DNA of 41,389 nucleotides from JAFGJQ01 sp964586145 (GCA_964586145.1 CAZPHH010000041.1:1-41389), one strand, 5' to 3'; shown: positions 24,679 to 33,391, numbered from the stretch's first letter. The notes: generated by a model from the letters alone, not told the origin. Numbers and translations are program-made.

Positions 24679-27393
24679 CTACGCAACGATGGGGTTCAGC
24701 TTGTCCGGGTCCACCCCGAGTTCACGGACGGCCTCGGCCATCGCGGCCATCTCAAACCCGCCGCGATGGGCAAGCTGATGCAGCGCGGCGATGGCAATGC
24801 ACTCCGCATCCACTTCAAAAAACCGGCGGAGGGACCGGCGATCCTCACTCCGGCCGAACCCGTCCGTGCCCAGGGCGAACAGCCCGCCCGGCACCCACGG
24901 TGCGATCTGCTCCGCGACTAGCTTCACGTAGTCGCTGGCGGCGATGAACGGTCCCTCCTCACCCTCCAGCGTCTGCTCGAGGTAGCTCTTCCGCGGCTTC
25001 TGGAGCGGGTGGAGCATGTTCCATCGCCGGGCGGCCACGGCCTCGGTGCGGAGCTGCTTGTAGCTGGTCACGCTCCACACCGTGCTGGAGACGCCGTACC
25101 GCTCCGCCAGGATGTTTTGCGCCCGGACTGTCTCGTTCAGAATGGCACCGCTGCCGAGCAGTTGCACGCGGCCGCGCTGGGGATCAGCCTGCCGCGTGCG
25201 ATACCGGTACATGCCGTGGATGATCCCGTCCCGGATGCCGTCGCCTTCCGGTATGGCCGGCATGGCGTAGTTCTCGTTCTCAATGGTGACGTAGTAGAAG
25301 CATTCCTCGCGATCCTGGTACATGCGGCGCAGTCCGTCCTGGATGATGACCGCAATCTCGTACGCATAGGCCGGGTCGTAGCAGCGCAGGTTCGGCACGG
25401 CCGCCGCCAGCAGGTGGCTGTGCCCGTCCTGGTGCTGCAGCCCCTCGCCGGCGAGGGTCGTCCGTCCGGCCGTGCCGCCCATAAGGAAGCCCTTGCATCG
25501 CATGTCGGCGGCGGCCCAGATGAGGTCGCCGATCCGCTGGAACCCGAACATCGAGTAGTAGGTGAAGAACGGGATCATGTTGATGCCGTGCGACACGTGG
25601 GCGGTGCCGGCGGCGATGAAGGACGACATGGATCCCGCTTCGTTGATGCCTTCTTCGAGGATCTGGCCGTCCTTGGCCTCCTTGTAGTACAGCAGGGTTT
25701 CCGAATCGACGGGCTCGTAGAGCTGTCCGACGCTCGAATAGATCCCGCATTGCCGGAACATGGATTCCATGCCGAACGTGCGGGCCTCATCCGGAATGAT
25801 GGGCACGACGTATTTGCCGATGTCCTTGTCCCGAACCAGCTTGGCGAGCATCCGCACGAAGGCCATGGTCGTGGACACTTCGCGGTCGCCGCTGCCCTCC
25901 AAAAACTCCTCGAACACGTCCATCTTCGGCGTGCGGAGCGACGGCGTGGTCGCGGCGCGGTCCGGGACAAAGCCGCCCAGCGCTTTGCGGCGCTCGAGCA
26001 GGTACTGCATCTCCCGGCTGTCCGCCGGTGGCCGGTAGAACGGGGCGCGGGCGATCTGGTCGTCGGAGATGGGGATGCCGAACCGCGACCGGAACTCCCG
26101 CATCTCCTCCTCGTTCATCTTCTTCTGCTGGTGTGTGATGTTGCGGCCCTCACCCGCCTCGCCCATGCCGTATCCTTTGATGGTCTTGGCGAGTATGACG
26201 GTGGGTTGGCCTTTGTGTTCCACGGCGGCCTCGTACGCGGCGTACACCTTCTCCGGGTCATGGCCGCCGCGGCGGAGCTTCGCCAGCTTCTCGTCGGACA
26301 GCCGCTCCACCAAGGCCTGCAACTCGGGATGAACGCCGAAGAAGTGCTCCCGAATGTACGCGCCGGACGCGACGCTGTACTTCTGGTACTGCCCGTCGAC
26401 CACCTCGCCCATCCGCTTGACCAGCAGGCCGGCCGCGTCCTTTTCCAGCAGGGGGTCCCACTCCTCGCCCCAGACCACCTTGATCACGTTCCAGCCGGCG
26501 CCGCGGAAGATCGCCTCCAGCTCCTGGATGATCTTGCCGTTGCCGCGAACCGGGCCGTCCAGCCGCTGCAGGTTGCAGTTGATCACGAAGATCAGGTTGT
26601 CCAGCCGTTCCCGGGCGGCCAGCGTGATGGCGCCCAGGGTTTCCGGCTCGTCGCATTCGCCGTCGCCGAGAAACGCCCATACGTGGCCCTGGGACGTGTC
26701 CCGGATGCCTCGATTCTGGAGGTACCGGTTGAACCGGGCCTGGTAGATGGCCATGATCGGGCCCAGCCCCATGGACACCGTGGGGAATTCCCAGAAGCTC
26801 GGCATCAGCCACGGGTGGGGGTAGGAAGACAACCCGCCGCCCTTGGCCAGCTCTCGCCGGAAGTTCTCCAGGTGCCGTTCGCTCAGCCGACCTTCCAGAA
26901 ACGCCCGGGCGTAGATCCCCGGCGTCGCGTGGCCCTGGATGTAGATCTGGTCGCCGGAGAACCCGTCCTTGCCCCGGCCTCGGAAGAAGTGATTGAAGCC
27001 GACCTCGTAGAGGGTGGCCGCCGAGGCGAACGTCGAGATGTGCCCGCCGATGCCGGGACTCTCCCGATTCGCCCGGACCACCATCGCCATCGCGTTCCAG
27101 CGGATGATGCTCTTGATGCGCCGCTCGATTTCCCGGTTGCCCGGATACACCGGTTGCTGGTGAGCGGGGATCGTATTCACGTACGGCGTGTTCAGTGATT
27201 CCGAAAGGGTCACGCCGGAGCGACGGGCACGGTCTCGCAAGAGGGACAGCAGAAAGCCCGCCCGCTGCGGGCCCTTCTCGGCGACGACCTCGTTGAGGGC
27301 TTCGACCCACTCGGCAGTCTCGGCAGGGTCGATGTCCTGCCCGAGCTCAAGGTCAACCTGTTCCCCATTGGGGGCGCTGGATTCTGACGTCAC
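24679..27393 (-). CDS. aceE: Pyruvate dehydrogenase E1, homodimeric type
   Basis: AceE decarboxylates pyruvate with thiamine diphosphate and acetylates the lipoyl group of E2. The 904-residue protein has the single-chain E1 length and N-terminus (YVNTIPAHQQPVYPGNREIERRI). The thiamine diphosphate motif GDGECDEPE...NCN lies near residue 243-275, the VILAKTIKGYGMG loop in the middle, and the transketolase-like C-terminal part follows (AGRTTLAGEGLQHQDGHS). The GTG start at 27393 is chosen because GAGAGGA lies seven bases upstream, while the longer frame to 27600 is Pro/Arg-rich and not homologous. It leads the E1-E2-decarboxylase group. Thiamine supply links it loosely with thiS/thiG elsewhere in the window. 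Confidence 0.96.
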   Translation of the reverse strand: MTSESSAPNGEQVDLELGQDIDPAETAEWVEALNEVVAEKGPQRAGFLLSLLRDRARRSGVTLSESLNTPYVNTIPAHQQPVYPGNREIERRIKSIIRWNAMAMVVRANRESPGIGGHISTFASAATLYEVGFNHFFRGRGKDGFSGDQIYIQGHATPGIYARAFLEGRLSERHLENFRRELAKGGGLSSYPHPWLMPSFWEFPTVSMGLGPIMAIYQARFNRYLQNRGIRDTSQGHVWAFLGDGECDEPETLGAITLAARERLDNLIFVINCNLQRLDGPVRGNGKIIQELEAIFRGAGWNVIKVVWGEEWDPLLEKDAAGLLVKRMGEVVDGQYQKYSVASGAYIREHFFGVHPELQALVERLSDEKLAKLRRGGHDPEKVYAAYEAAVEHKGQPTVILAKTIKGYGMGEAGEGRNITHQQKKMNEEEMREFRSRFGIPISDDQIARAPFYRPPADSREMQYLLERRKALGGFVPDRAATTPSLRTPKMDVFEEFLEGSGDREVSTTMAFVRMLAKLVRDKDIGKYVVPIIPDEARTFGMESMFRQCGIYSSVGQLYEPVDSETLLYYKEAKDGQILEEGINEAGSMSSFIAAGTAHVSHGINMIPFFTYYSMFGFQRIGDLIWAAADMRCKGFLMGGTAGRTTLAGEGLQHQDGHSHLLAAAVPNLRCYDPAYAYEIAVIIQDGLRRMYQDREECFYYVTIENENYAMPAIPEGDGIRDGIIHGMYRYRTRQADPQRGRVQLLGSGAILNETVRAQNILAERYGVSSTVWSVTSYKQLRTEAVAARRWNMLHPLQKPRKSYLEQTLEGEEGPFIAASDYVKLVAEQIAPWVPGGLFALGTDGFGRSEDRRSLRRFFEVDAECIAIAALHQLAHRGGFEMAAMAEAVRELGVDPDKLNPIVA

Positions 27394-27622
27394 GACGGTT
27401 CCTCTCGATCCCCGTGCAGGCTCGCTTGTTCGGTGACGGCCCCCAGGCCGTCGATCAGCCGGGGCCGGGGCCGTATCCTCAGACCGTCCATGCGGTTGCG
27501 CGTGATTCCACGCCGGGGGCCCGGGCCCGATACGAACCGGCGAAAGATGATAGTCGATCCACCCGCCGCCGGAAAGTGCTGCCGGCGGTCGGTGGCGCAA
27601 GCCAGTCTGCCGGCCGCCGCTG

Positions 27623-28225
27623 TTACGTGCCTGCGGACAGAAGTGTGCGGCGAAGATACCGGCTGTAGATGGCGCCGGCCGGGTTGTGGGCGAGCATCCG
27701 ATCCTTGCAGATCAGCGTCGTGACCGGCGCCCGTGAAGTCATCGTGAAGATGGCGTCGTGCCCCACACACAGCCCGACCAACACGTTGAGCTGCGTCTCG
27801 GCCTCGTTCAACAGCACCGCCTGCCCGACCGGATTGCACATCGTCTCCCGGGGTCTCTGCGCGTCAATCTGTTCCAGACCCAGGGACTGCTTGTCAATGC
27901 CGCATACCTTGCAGCAGACGGATATGACGTCGAACTCGCGGTCCAGGATGTCGGCCACCACTTCCGCCTCTTCCGACAGCCCCACGCAGAAAGCCAGGCC
28001 CAGGCGGCGCACATCCAACTCGTGGGCGAACAGGATGACCTCGCGAATGCGCGGCTCCCGGCAGTAATGGCGTGCTTCGATGGCCGATGCCGCGCGGTGC
28101 AGGCGGGCGATACCTTCCACCTCGTACAACTCCCGCTGGCGATCGGCGTCGGCCAGACAGTCTTTGCCGTTGATGCAGTCTCGATGGCGGCACGAAACGC
28201 AGTGCAGTTCTATTCGCGGGTTCAT
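27623..28225 (-). CDS. DUF1847 family cysteine-rich protein
   Basis: The 200-residue cytoplasmic protein begins MNPRIELHCVSCRHRDCINGKDC, a cysteine cluster that probably binds metal. It continues with the GLAFCVGLSEEAEVVADIL, VCCKVCGIDKQSLGL and MCNPVGQAVLLN blocks characteristic of DUF1847, a family of putative metal-binding proteins found mostly in anaerobic or metal-using bacteria. No enzymatic role is established. Nine or more cysteines suggest an Fe-S cluster or zinc. The ATG has GGAG seven bases upstream. It precedes aceE by 229 bases on the same strand and follows the structured region at 28.3-28.8 kb, to which it is divergent. Confidence 0.85.
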   Translation of the reverse strand: MNPRIELHCVSCRHRDCINGKDCLADADRQRELYEVEGIARLHRAASAIEARHYCREPRIREVILFAHELDVRRLGLAFCVGLSEEAEVVADILDREFDVISVCCKVCGIDKQSLGLEQIDAQRPRETMCNPVGQAVLLNEAETQLNVLVGLCVGHDAIFTMTSRAPVTTLICKDRMLAHNPAGAIYSRYLRRTLLSAGT

Positions 28226-28425
28226 GGGGCTGCTCCGTCAGGACAGGGTGGGCGGCAGGCCGGGCTCGCCACGACTTGACCGCCCCGCCTTTGGATCGTC
28301 TCGATTCTAACGCATTTTCGGACCGTACGCCGGACCGAATTCCGCTGGTCGTCGCGACAGCGTCGGCGAACGTCCGAATACTCCCGCCGACCCCGCTCTT
28401 CCGGCAGGACTTGACGAGATTTCGC
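28226..28425. other. Intergenic stretch upstream of the DUF1847 gene
   Basis: No ORF with coding character is seen. The promoter of the DUF1847 gene should lie here, but I find no convincing box pair on the minus strand. The region also leads into the plus-strand promoter at 28426. Confidence 0.4.
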
Positions 28426-28455
28426 TTGACCCGCAAGTTCTCTGGGTCGTAGACT
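28426..28455 (+). promoter_or_regulatory. Sigma-70-like promoter of the structured RNA region
   Basis: TTGACC (28426-28431) and TAGACT (28450-28455) are separated by 18 bases. The -35 box matches the consensus at five of six positions and the -10 box at four. Transcription would begin near 28462, just where the first hairpin starts. Confidence 0.5.
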
Positions 28456-28649
28456 ATGAGCGCAGGGCGATTGTGAAATCCAGTGGCCACCTCAAATTTC
28501 GGGCGAGGCGTGTCGGATATCACAAACGCCTGCCACGGGGCGCTTTGGCGTTTCGCGTGTGCCGCCGGCGACGGCCGGCGGGGGGCAAGGCCCGGGGATC
28601 CCCGCCAGGGACTCACCGGGGAGGCAGGCCCATGAAAAGGAGGTGATCC

Positions 28650-28685
28650 GTGGAATTTGGCATATGTAGGGGTTTGCTGCGATAG
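28650..28685 (+). CDS. Possible 11-codon ORF with full-length Shine-Dalgarno
   Basis: GTG at 28650 follows GGAGG (28639-28643) by six bases, and 13-14 bases before it (AAAGGAGGTGATCC, 28636-28649) are complementary to the universal 3' end of 16S rRNA. The frame encodes MEFGICRGLLR and stops at TAG. It is too short for coding statistics. It could be a leader peptide whose translation controls the following hairpins, or translation may be incidental to ribosome binding. Confidence 0.3.
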   Translation: MEFGICRGLLR

Positions 28686-28729
28686 GGGCAGCGAACGTGG
28701 TTGCCGATCGCAGCAACCATCCGAATTGA

Positions 28730-28766
28730 GACCCGCCGGCGGCGTTTGCCCCGGCGGGTCGCTTTA
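28730..28766 (+). terminator. Terminator-like stem after the structured RNA
   Basis: GACCCGCCGG (28730-28739) pairs perfectly with CCGGCGGGTC (28751-28760) around an 11-base loop. GCTTTAT follows, so the U-tract is weak. It could also act as an attenuator for the gene at 28834. Confidence 0.5.
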
Positions 28767-28820
28767 TATGGGCGGAGGGGGCCAAGGAGAGCGGGGGTGG
28801 GGGGACGGGCGCACACCGGC

Positions 28821-28833
28821 TACAATAGCCCCT
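28821..28833 (+). promoter_or_regulatory. -10 box directly before the YwqK-like start codon
   Basis: TACAAT (five of six matches) ends seven bases before ATG 28834 and no Shine-Dalgarno sequence is present, the layout expected for a leaderless message. No -35 box is visible at the usual distance. Confidence 0.4.
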
Positions 28834-29412
28834 ATGCGAACCCTTTCTGTTCTTGCGCGGTGCGGCTGTTTCGTCCGGCATGGTGTCTGCGTGTGGGGAC
28901 GCTTGTCACGCACGCGCGGTGGGGCGTGCGGCGCCATCCTGCTGGCGTTTGGCTGTCTGGGTGGCGGATGCGCGGAGCAGAGACCCGCGCCAAGCCCTCA
29001 CGACCTCCACACCGCGTTGCCGGCGAACCGAACGGTCGAGCAGGAGAATTGGCCGGACGGTCAACCTCGTCAGCGGATCGAGTTCCGCATGGCGCCGGAC
29101 GGATCCAAAACGCTGGACGGGCTCTACACGCTCTGGTTCCCCAGCGGGCAGAAGCAGTACGAGGCCACGTACGTCGACGGGCACCTGCACGGCACGGAGC
29201 GTCAGTGGCACGAGAACGGCCAGCTCCGCGTGGAGCAGCACTACGAGCAGGGCCTCCGCCACGGCCCGCGGTACGATTGGTCCGCGTCGGGCCAACTCCG
29301 CAAGGAAGAGCACTACGACCAGGACCAGCCCCACGGCGCCTGGTCCATCTGGGACGGCTCCGGCAAGCTGAAGTGGCAAGGCCGCTTCGCCCACGGCCAG
29401 CCTCTGCCCTGA
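28834..29412 (+). CDS. Exported YwqK/MORN-like repeat protein
   Basis: The 192-residue protein has a basic N-terminal part, a hydrophobic stretch (ACGAILLAFGCLGGGC, about 31-46) and then about four repeats of some 22 residues of the form GxxxxWxxxGQLxxxxxYxxGxxHG. These match the YwqK/MORN-repeat family, whose members are annotated as antitoxin-like without firm evidence. The hydrophobic stretch ends in cysteines, suggesting a signal peptide or an atypical lipoprotein signal; neither GGGC nor AFGC is a good lipobox. The ATG has no Shine-Dalgarno but a TACAAT box seven bases upstream. A GTG at 28891 would give a tidier signal peptide. No partner toxin is nearby. Confidence 0.75.
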   Translation: MRTLSVLARCGCFVRHGVCVWGRLSRTRGGACGAILLAFGCLGGGCAEQRPAPSPHDLHTALPANRTVEQENWPDGQPRQRIEFRMAPDGSKTLDGLYTLWFPSGQKQYEATYVDGHLHGTERQWHENGQLRVEQHYEQGLRHGPRYDWSASGQLRKEEHYDQDQPHGAWSIWDGSGKLKWQGRFAHGQPLP

Positions 29413-29435
29413 TTCTGTCATGCGACCCGGTTTTC

Positions 29436-29464
29436 TTGTCGTGGGACCCTGTGTTTGCTAGCAT
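29436..29464 (+). promoter_or_regulatory. Candidate promoter for the large secreted protein
   Basis: TTGTCG (29436-29441), a 17-base spacer and TAGCAT (29459-29464). The start site would be near 29471, about 170 bases before the gene at 29641. An ATG at 29471 opens a 19-codon ORF (to 29530) exactly six bases past the -10 box. Confidence 0.35.
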
Positions 29465-29640
29465 AGGGCAATGTCGGCTGGGAGCGGGCGACGTCGGTCC
29501 GGAGGGGGCCGGCGGATGCGTTCTGACTGAAGCAGCACTTCCTCCGCCGCGATTCGGCGAAGCCTCGCGCACCCCCGCACTCCCACCGGAAACCGTGGTG
29601 TCGGCTCTCGCAATTTGCACCCGTCGTAAGGAGACTCGCA

Positions 29641-32600
29641 ATGCAGCTACGCCAGGCCTGCCGCAGCCTGATCGGCGTTTTGGCCCTCGCCGCCGCAATG
29701 GCGGTCGCCACCGAAGCGGCGGAGCTGATGCCGTCAACACAGGACCCGCCGGTGATCGTCGGCCCGGAAGACGGACACCGTGAAGTCCCGGACGGCCCGT
29801 ACATCTCGACGCCGGCACGCGGGCGGATTACATCGCCTCGGGCCACCGTCAGCCGCGACGGCTACGTCAGCGTCCAGGTCAACGTGGCTGCCAACGGGCA
29901 AAACATCGTGGGCGATGCGGCCAACGAGCCGTCCCTGGCGGTTGACCCGACCGACCCCTCTCGCATGGTCATCGGCTGGCGTCAGTTCAACACGATTACC
30001 AGCAACTTCCGACAGGCCGGCTGGGCATACTCGCACGATGCCGGCCGGACCTGGACGTTCCCCGGTGTCATTCAGCCTGGCGTGTTCCGCTCGGACCCAG
30101 TGGTGGATGCGGACCACCAAGGGCATTTCTTCTACAACAGCCTCACTACCAACACCGCCCAGACGGACTTCTGGTGCCACGTGTTCCGCTCCACCGACGG
30201 CGGCGTGACGTGGGACGCCGGCACGTATGCCTGGGGCGGCGACAAGCAGTGGCAGGTGATTGACACCACCAACGGCATCGGACGGGGCAACATCTACGCA
30301 TCCTGGAACTACATCTACAGCACGTGCAGCGGGCACTTCACCCGGTCCGTCGACAACGGCCTGACGTTTCAGGCCTGCACCAGCGCGCCCGGCAACCCGT
30401 ACTGGGGCACGCTGGCCGTCGGGCCGAGCGGGGAGCTGTTCCTGTGCGGCCAGGGGTTCATCGTGGATCGATCCACGAACGCCCAGAACCCCGGATCGGC
30501 CGTGTCCTGGGGCCTGTCGCGAACCGTGAACCTGGGCGGAAGCCTCGTTGCCTCGGGCGGACCCAACCCGGGTGGCCTTCTGGGGCAGGCCTGGGTGGAC
30601 GTGGACCGGTCCGACGGCCCCACGCGCGGCAACGTCTATCTGCTCGCATCCGTCGACCCCTCGGGCCCGGACCCGTTGGACGTCATGTTCGCCCGCAGCA
30701 CCAACGGCGGGTATAGCTGGAGCGCACCGGTCCGCGTGAACGATGATCCGCCGGGCACGAACGCCTGGCAGTGGTTCGGCACCATGTCCGTCGCCCCGAA
30801 CGGCCGGATCGACGTGATCTGGCTCGACACACGCAACGATCCCGGGGGGTACGACTCGGAACTGTACTACTCGTACTCGACGAATGCCGGCCAGACCTGG
30901 GCGCCCGGCCAAGCCCTCACCCCGCCGTTTGACCCGCACGTCGGCTGGCCTCAGCAGAACAAGCTGGGCGACTACTTCGACGTGACGTCGGACGAGCTCG
31001 GCGTGGACGTGGCCTATGCGGCCACCTTCAACGGCGAGCAGGACGTGTACTACATTCGCATCGGCGACCCCCATTGCCAGGACGCCGGCCGACTGACGCT
31101 GGACCGGCCGAAGTACGCCTGCGAAAGCGAGGCCCTGGTCGAGGTGCTTGACTGCGGGCTGAACCAGAATGACGGCCTGGCCGAGACGGTGACCGTCGTG
31201 GTCGCTTCCGATTCCGAGCCCGCAGGTGAAACGGTGATTCTGACGGAGACCAGCGCAACCTCCGCACGCTTCCTGGGCACGCTGGCATTGAGCGACACGG
31301 ATGCCGCGGGGATCCTTCACGTTCTTGCCGGCGACACGATTACCGCCACGTACATGGACGCCGATGACGGCCAGGGCGGAACGAACGTGGCCGTGACCGC
31401 AACGGCCATTGTGGATTGCGCGCCGCCGATCATCAGCAACGTACAGGCCGCTGACATCGGTCCGTTCCAGGCCTTCGTCACTTTCGACACGGACGAGTTG
31501 ACGCGCGGGCGGGTCCGCTTCGGCGAGTCCTGCCTCGCCCTGAACGAGTCCACGTCCTGGACGGCGTATCGCCTGGGCCACTCCGTGAAGATCGCGGGCC
31601 TGGATGAAGACACCCCGTACGCCTACGTCGTGGATGCCGAGGATGAGGCGGGCAACGCGGCCACGGAAGACGATGGGGGTGCGTGCCACTTCTTCACCAC
31701 GGCGGACATTCCCGCGTACTTTGCCGAACTATTCACGACAGGCAACGACCTGGCCTACACGCGTTTGACCTTCCGTCCGAACGGGTCGCTTGACTTCTAC
31801 GCCGTGTGCGCGGAATCGATCGCGGCTCTGCCGACCGATCCCGCGGGCGGCACCGCGCTCGCCCTCACCGACGAGAGCTTCGCCACCGTCAGCCTGACCG
31901 GCGGGGCCGCGGTCCGGCTCTACGGGCAAAGCTACACGACGTTCTATCCCGGCAGCAACGGGTACATCACCTTCCAGTCCGGCTCGACCGCTTCCAGTGA
32001 GTCCTTCGCAGCCCTGTTCGCCCAGCCGTGCGTGGCCGCTCTCTTTGACGACCTGAACCCGGGTCCGACCGGGGGCGGAACGATCCGTTGGAAGCAACTG
32101 GCCGATCGGGTGGCGGTTACGTGGGAGAACGTGCCCGAGTTTACCAACACCGGTGCCAACACCTTCCAGATCGAGTTGTTCTTCAACGGCGACATTGCCG
32201 TCAGCTATCTGGACCTCTCCGCGACCGACGGACTGGCCGGCCTTTCGCCCGGCGGCGGGATTCCCGAGGGCTTTGTCCCCGTGGACCTCTCCGAATTCGA
32301 TGACTGCGGTCCGCTGCCGCCGGCCGCGTATGGCGAACCCGTGACGACCGGCATGCTCACACCGGTCTCGATCGTCCTGCAGGCCACCGACGACGGCCAA
32401 CCCGCTCCGCTGGTCTACGTTCTCACGCGGCTGCCCGACAGCGGGCAACTGGCCGACCCGGTTTCGGGTTTGATCGGGACGGCGCCGCATGTGCTGGCCG
32501 ACGGTGGAAACACTGTTGAGTACCAGCCGGGTCCGTGTTTTCACGGTCAGGACTCATTCACGTTTCGCGTGAACGACGGCGGCACGCCGCCCGAAGGCGG

Positions 32601-33351
32601 GGATTCCAACGAGGCGACCATCACGGTCACCGTAACCGGCGGCACGCCCGGCCCGGCCCGACGCATCTACAGCTTCCTGCTGGACAGCGATCCCGGCTGG
32701 TCCACGGAGGGACAATGGGCGTTCGGGCAGCCCACCGGCGGCGGCTCGTACAATGGCGACCCGACGAGCGGCTATACGGGTCCGTACGTCTACGGCTACA
32801 ACCTGGATGGGGATTATCCGAACGACCTTCCCATCACGGAATATCTGACCATGCCGCCAATGGATTTCTCGAACCTGACCGGCGCCCAATTGCGATTCTG
32901 GCGCTGGCTGGGCATCGAGTCGACGTTGATATCCGGTGATCGCGCGGTCATCGAGGTGTCGGCCGACGGGCAGAACTGGCAGACCGTCTGGGCGCATGTG
33001 TTGGGAATCATCGCGGACACGAGCTGGACGCAGGTCTTCCAGGACATCTCGTCTCTGGCAGACGGGGGGGCGACCGTTCAGATCCGCTGGGGTCTCGGCC
33101 CCACGAACTCGTCCACGACCTACCCGGGATGGAACATCGACGATGTCGAAATCTGGGGCATCGCCGCATGGCCAAGCGATTTTGACGGCAGCAACACGGT
33201 TGACGGCTTTGACTATCGCGTGCTGGAAACGTGCCTGGCCGGACCGGACGCCGGTCTGCTCTTCGGCTGCGACTGCGCCGACCTGGACCTGGATGGGGAT
33301 GTGGACCTGGCCGATTTCGCCCAGTTGCAGAGGGAATTCACAGGGGAATGA
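29641..33351 (+). CDS. Large secreted Asp-box (sialidase-like) protein with dockerin-like tail
   Basis: The 1236-residue protein starts with a signal peptide (about 1-27). Residues 60-480 form a predicted beta-propeller with five Asp-box motifs of the SxDxGxTW type (near 130, 183, 234, 353 and 412), as in sialidases and BNR-repeat proteins. Sialidase catalytic Arg-triad residues could not be confirmed. Ig/fibronectin-like beta domains follow. A jelly-roll-like segment at about 1050-1180 (WSTEGQWAFGQP ... GWNIDDVEIWG) resembles those in secreted peptidases and adhesins. The end (about 1180-1235) has two Asp-rich calcium loops, DFDGSNTVDGFD and DLDLDGDVDLADF, like type I dockerin halves common in Phycisphaerae. 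AAGGAG precedes the ATG. It is probably an extracellular matrix or glycan-handling protein. Confidence 0.82.
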   Translation: MQLRQACRSLIGVLALAAAMAVATEAAELMPSTQDPPVIVGPEDGHREVPDGPYISTPARGRITSPRATVSRDGYVSVQVNVAANGQNIVGDAANEPSLAVDPTDPSRMVIGWRQFNTITSNFRQAGWAYSHDAGRTWTFPGVIQPGVFRSDPVVDADHQGHFFYNSLTTNTAQTDFWCHVFRSTDGGVTWDAGTYAWGGDKQWQVIDTTNGIGRGNIYASWNYIYSTCSGHFTRSVDNGLTFQACTSAPGNPYWGTLAVGPSGELFLCGQGFIVDRSTNAQNPGSAVSWGLSRTVNLGGSLVASGGPNPGGLLGQAWVDVDRSDGPTRGNVYLLASVDPSGPDPLDVMFARSTNGGYSWSAPVRVNDDPPGTNAWQWFGTMSVAPNGRIDVIWLDTRNDPGGYDSELYYSYSTNAGQTWAPGQALTPPFDPHVGWPQQNKLGDYFDVTSDELGVDVAYAATFNGEQDVYYIRIGDPHCQDAGRLTLDRPKYACESEALVEVLDCGLNQNDGLAETVTVVVASDSEPAGETVILTETSATSARFLGTLALSDTDAAGILHVLAGDTITATYMDADDGQGGTNVAVTATAIVDCAPPIISNVQAADIGPFQAFVTFDTDELTRGRVRFGESCLALNESTSWTAYRLGHSVKIAGLDEDTPYAYVVDAEDEAGNAATEDDGGACHFFTTADIPAYFAELFTTGNDLAYTRLTFRPNGSLDFYAVCAESIAALPTDPAGGTALALTDESFATVSLTGGAAVRLYGQSYTTFYPGSNGYITFQSGSTASSESFAALFAQPCVAALFDDLNPGPTGGGTIRWKQLADRVAVTWENVPEFTNTGANTFQIELFFNGDIAVSYLDLSATDGLAGLSPGGGIPEGFVPVDLSEFDDCGPLPPAAYGEPVTTGMLTPVSIVLQATDDGQPAPLVYVLTRLPDSGQLADPVSGLIGTAPHVLADGGNTVEYQPGPCFHGQDSFTFRVNDGGTPPEGGDSNEATITVTVTGGTPGPARRIYSFLLDSDPGWSTEGQWAFGQPTGGGSYNGDPTSGYTGPYVYGYNLDGDYPNDLPITEYLTMPPMDFSNLTGAQLRFWRWLGIESTLISGDRAVIEVSADGQNWQTVWAHVLGIIADTSWTQVFQDISSLADGGATVQIRWGLGPTNSSTTYPGWNIDDVEIWGIAAWPSDFDGSNTVDGFDYRVLETCLAGPDAGLLFGCDCADLDLDGDVDLADFAQLQREFTGE

Positions 33352-33391
33352 GAAGGCGGTGGCGGCCCTGTCCGACCCGCGGACCGTGCGT

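Larger units (their letters stand above)
28462..28766 (+). ncRNA. Candidate structured RNA / leader of about 305 nt
   Basis: Between a good promoter and a terminator-like stem lies a run of strong hairpins without a protein-length ORF. First helix: GCAGG (28462-28466) with CCTGC (28529-28533), then TTGTGAAATCC (28471-28481) with GGATATCACAA (28515-28525; one A-A mismatch). Second: CCGCCGGC/GCCGGCGG at 28562-28581, loop GACG. Third: CCCCG/CGGGG at 28600-28621. A single-stranded segment follows holding AAAGGAGGTGATCC, then a 12-bp stem with one bulge at 28671-28718 and the terminal stem at 28730-28760. It may be a free small RNA or the leader of the gene at 28834. I match it to no known RNA family. 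Confidence 0.45.

Noticed and set aside
28636..28649. Remnant of a 16S rRNA gene 3' end on the minus strand
   Set aside because: Only the GGATCACCTCCTTT tail matches. The sequence preceding it on that strand has no 16S similarity, so it is not an rRNA gene fragment.
28613..28816. 67-codon minus-strand frame through the structured region
   Set aside because: No ribosome-binding site precedes its start, and it runs against the promoter and terminator orientation of the region.
29471..29530. 19-codon ORF six bases after a -10 box
   Set aside because: It is Arg/Gly-rich and very short, with no ribosome site and no way to judge coding. It is kept only as a remark in the leaderless-promoter observation.
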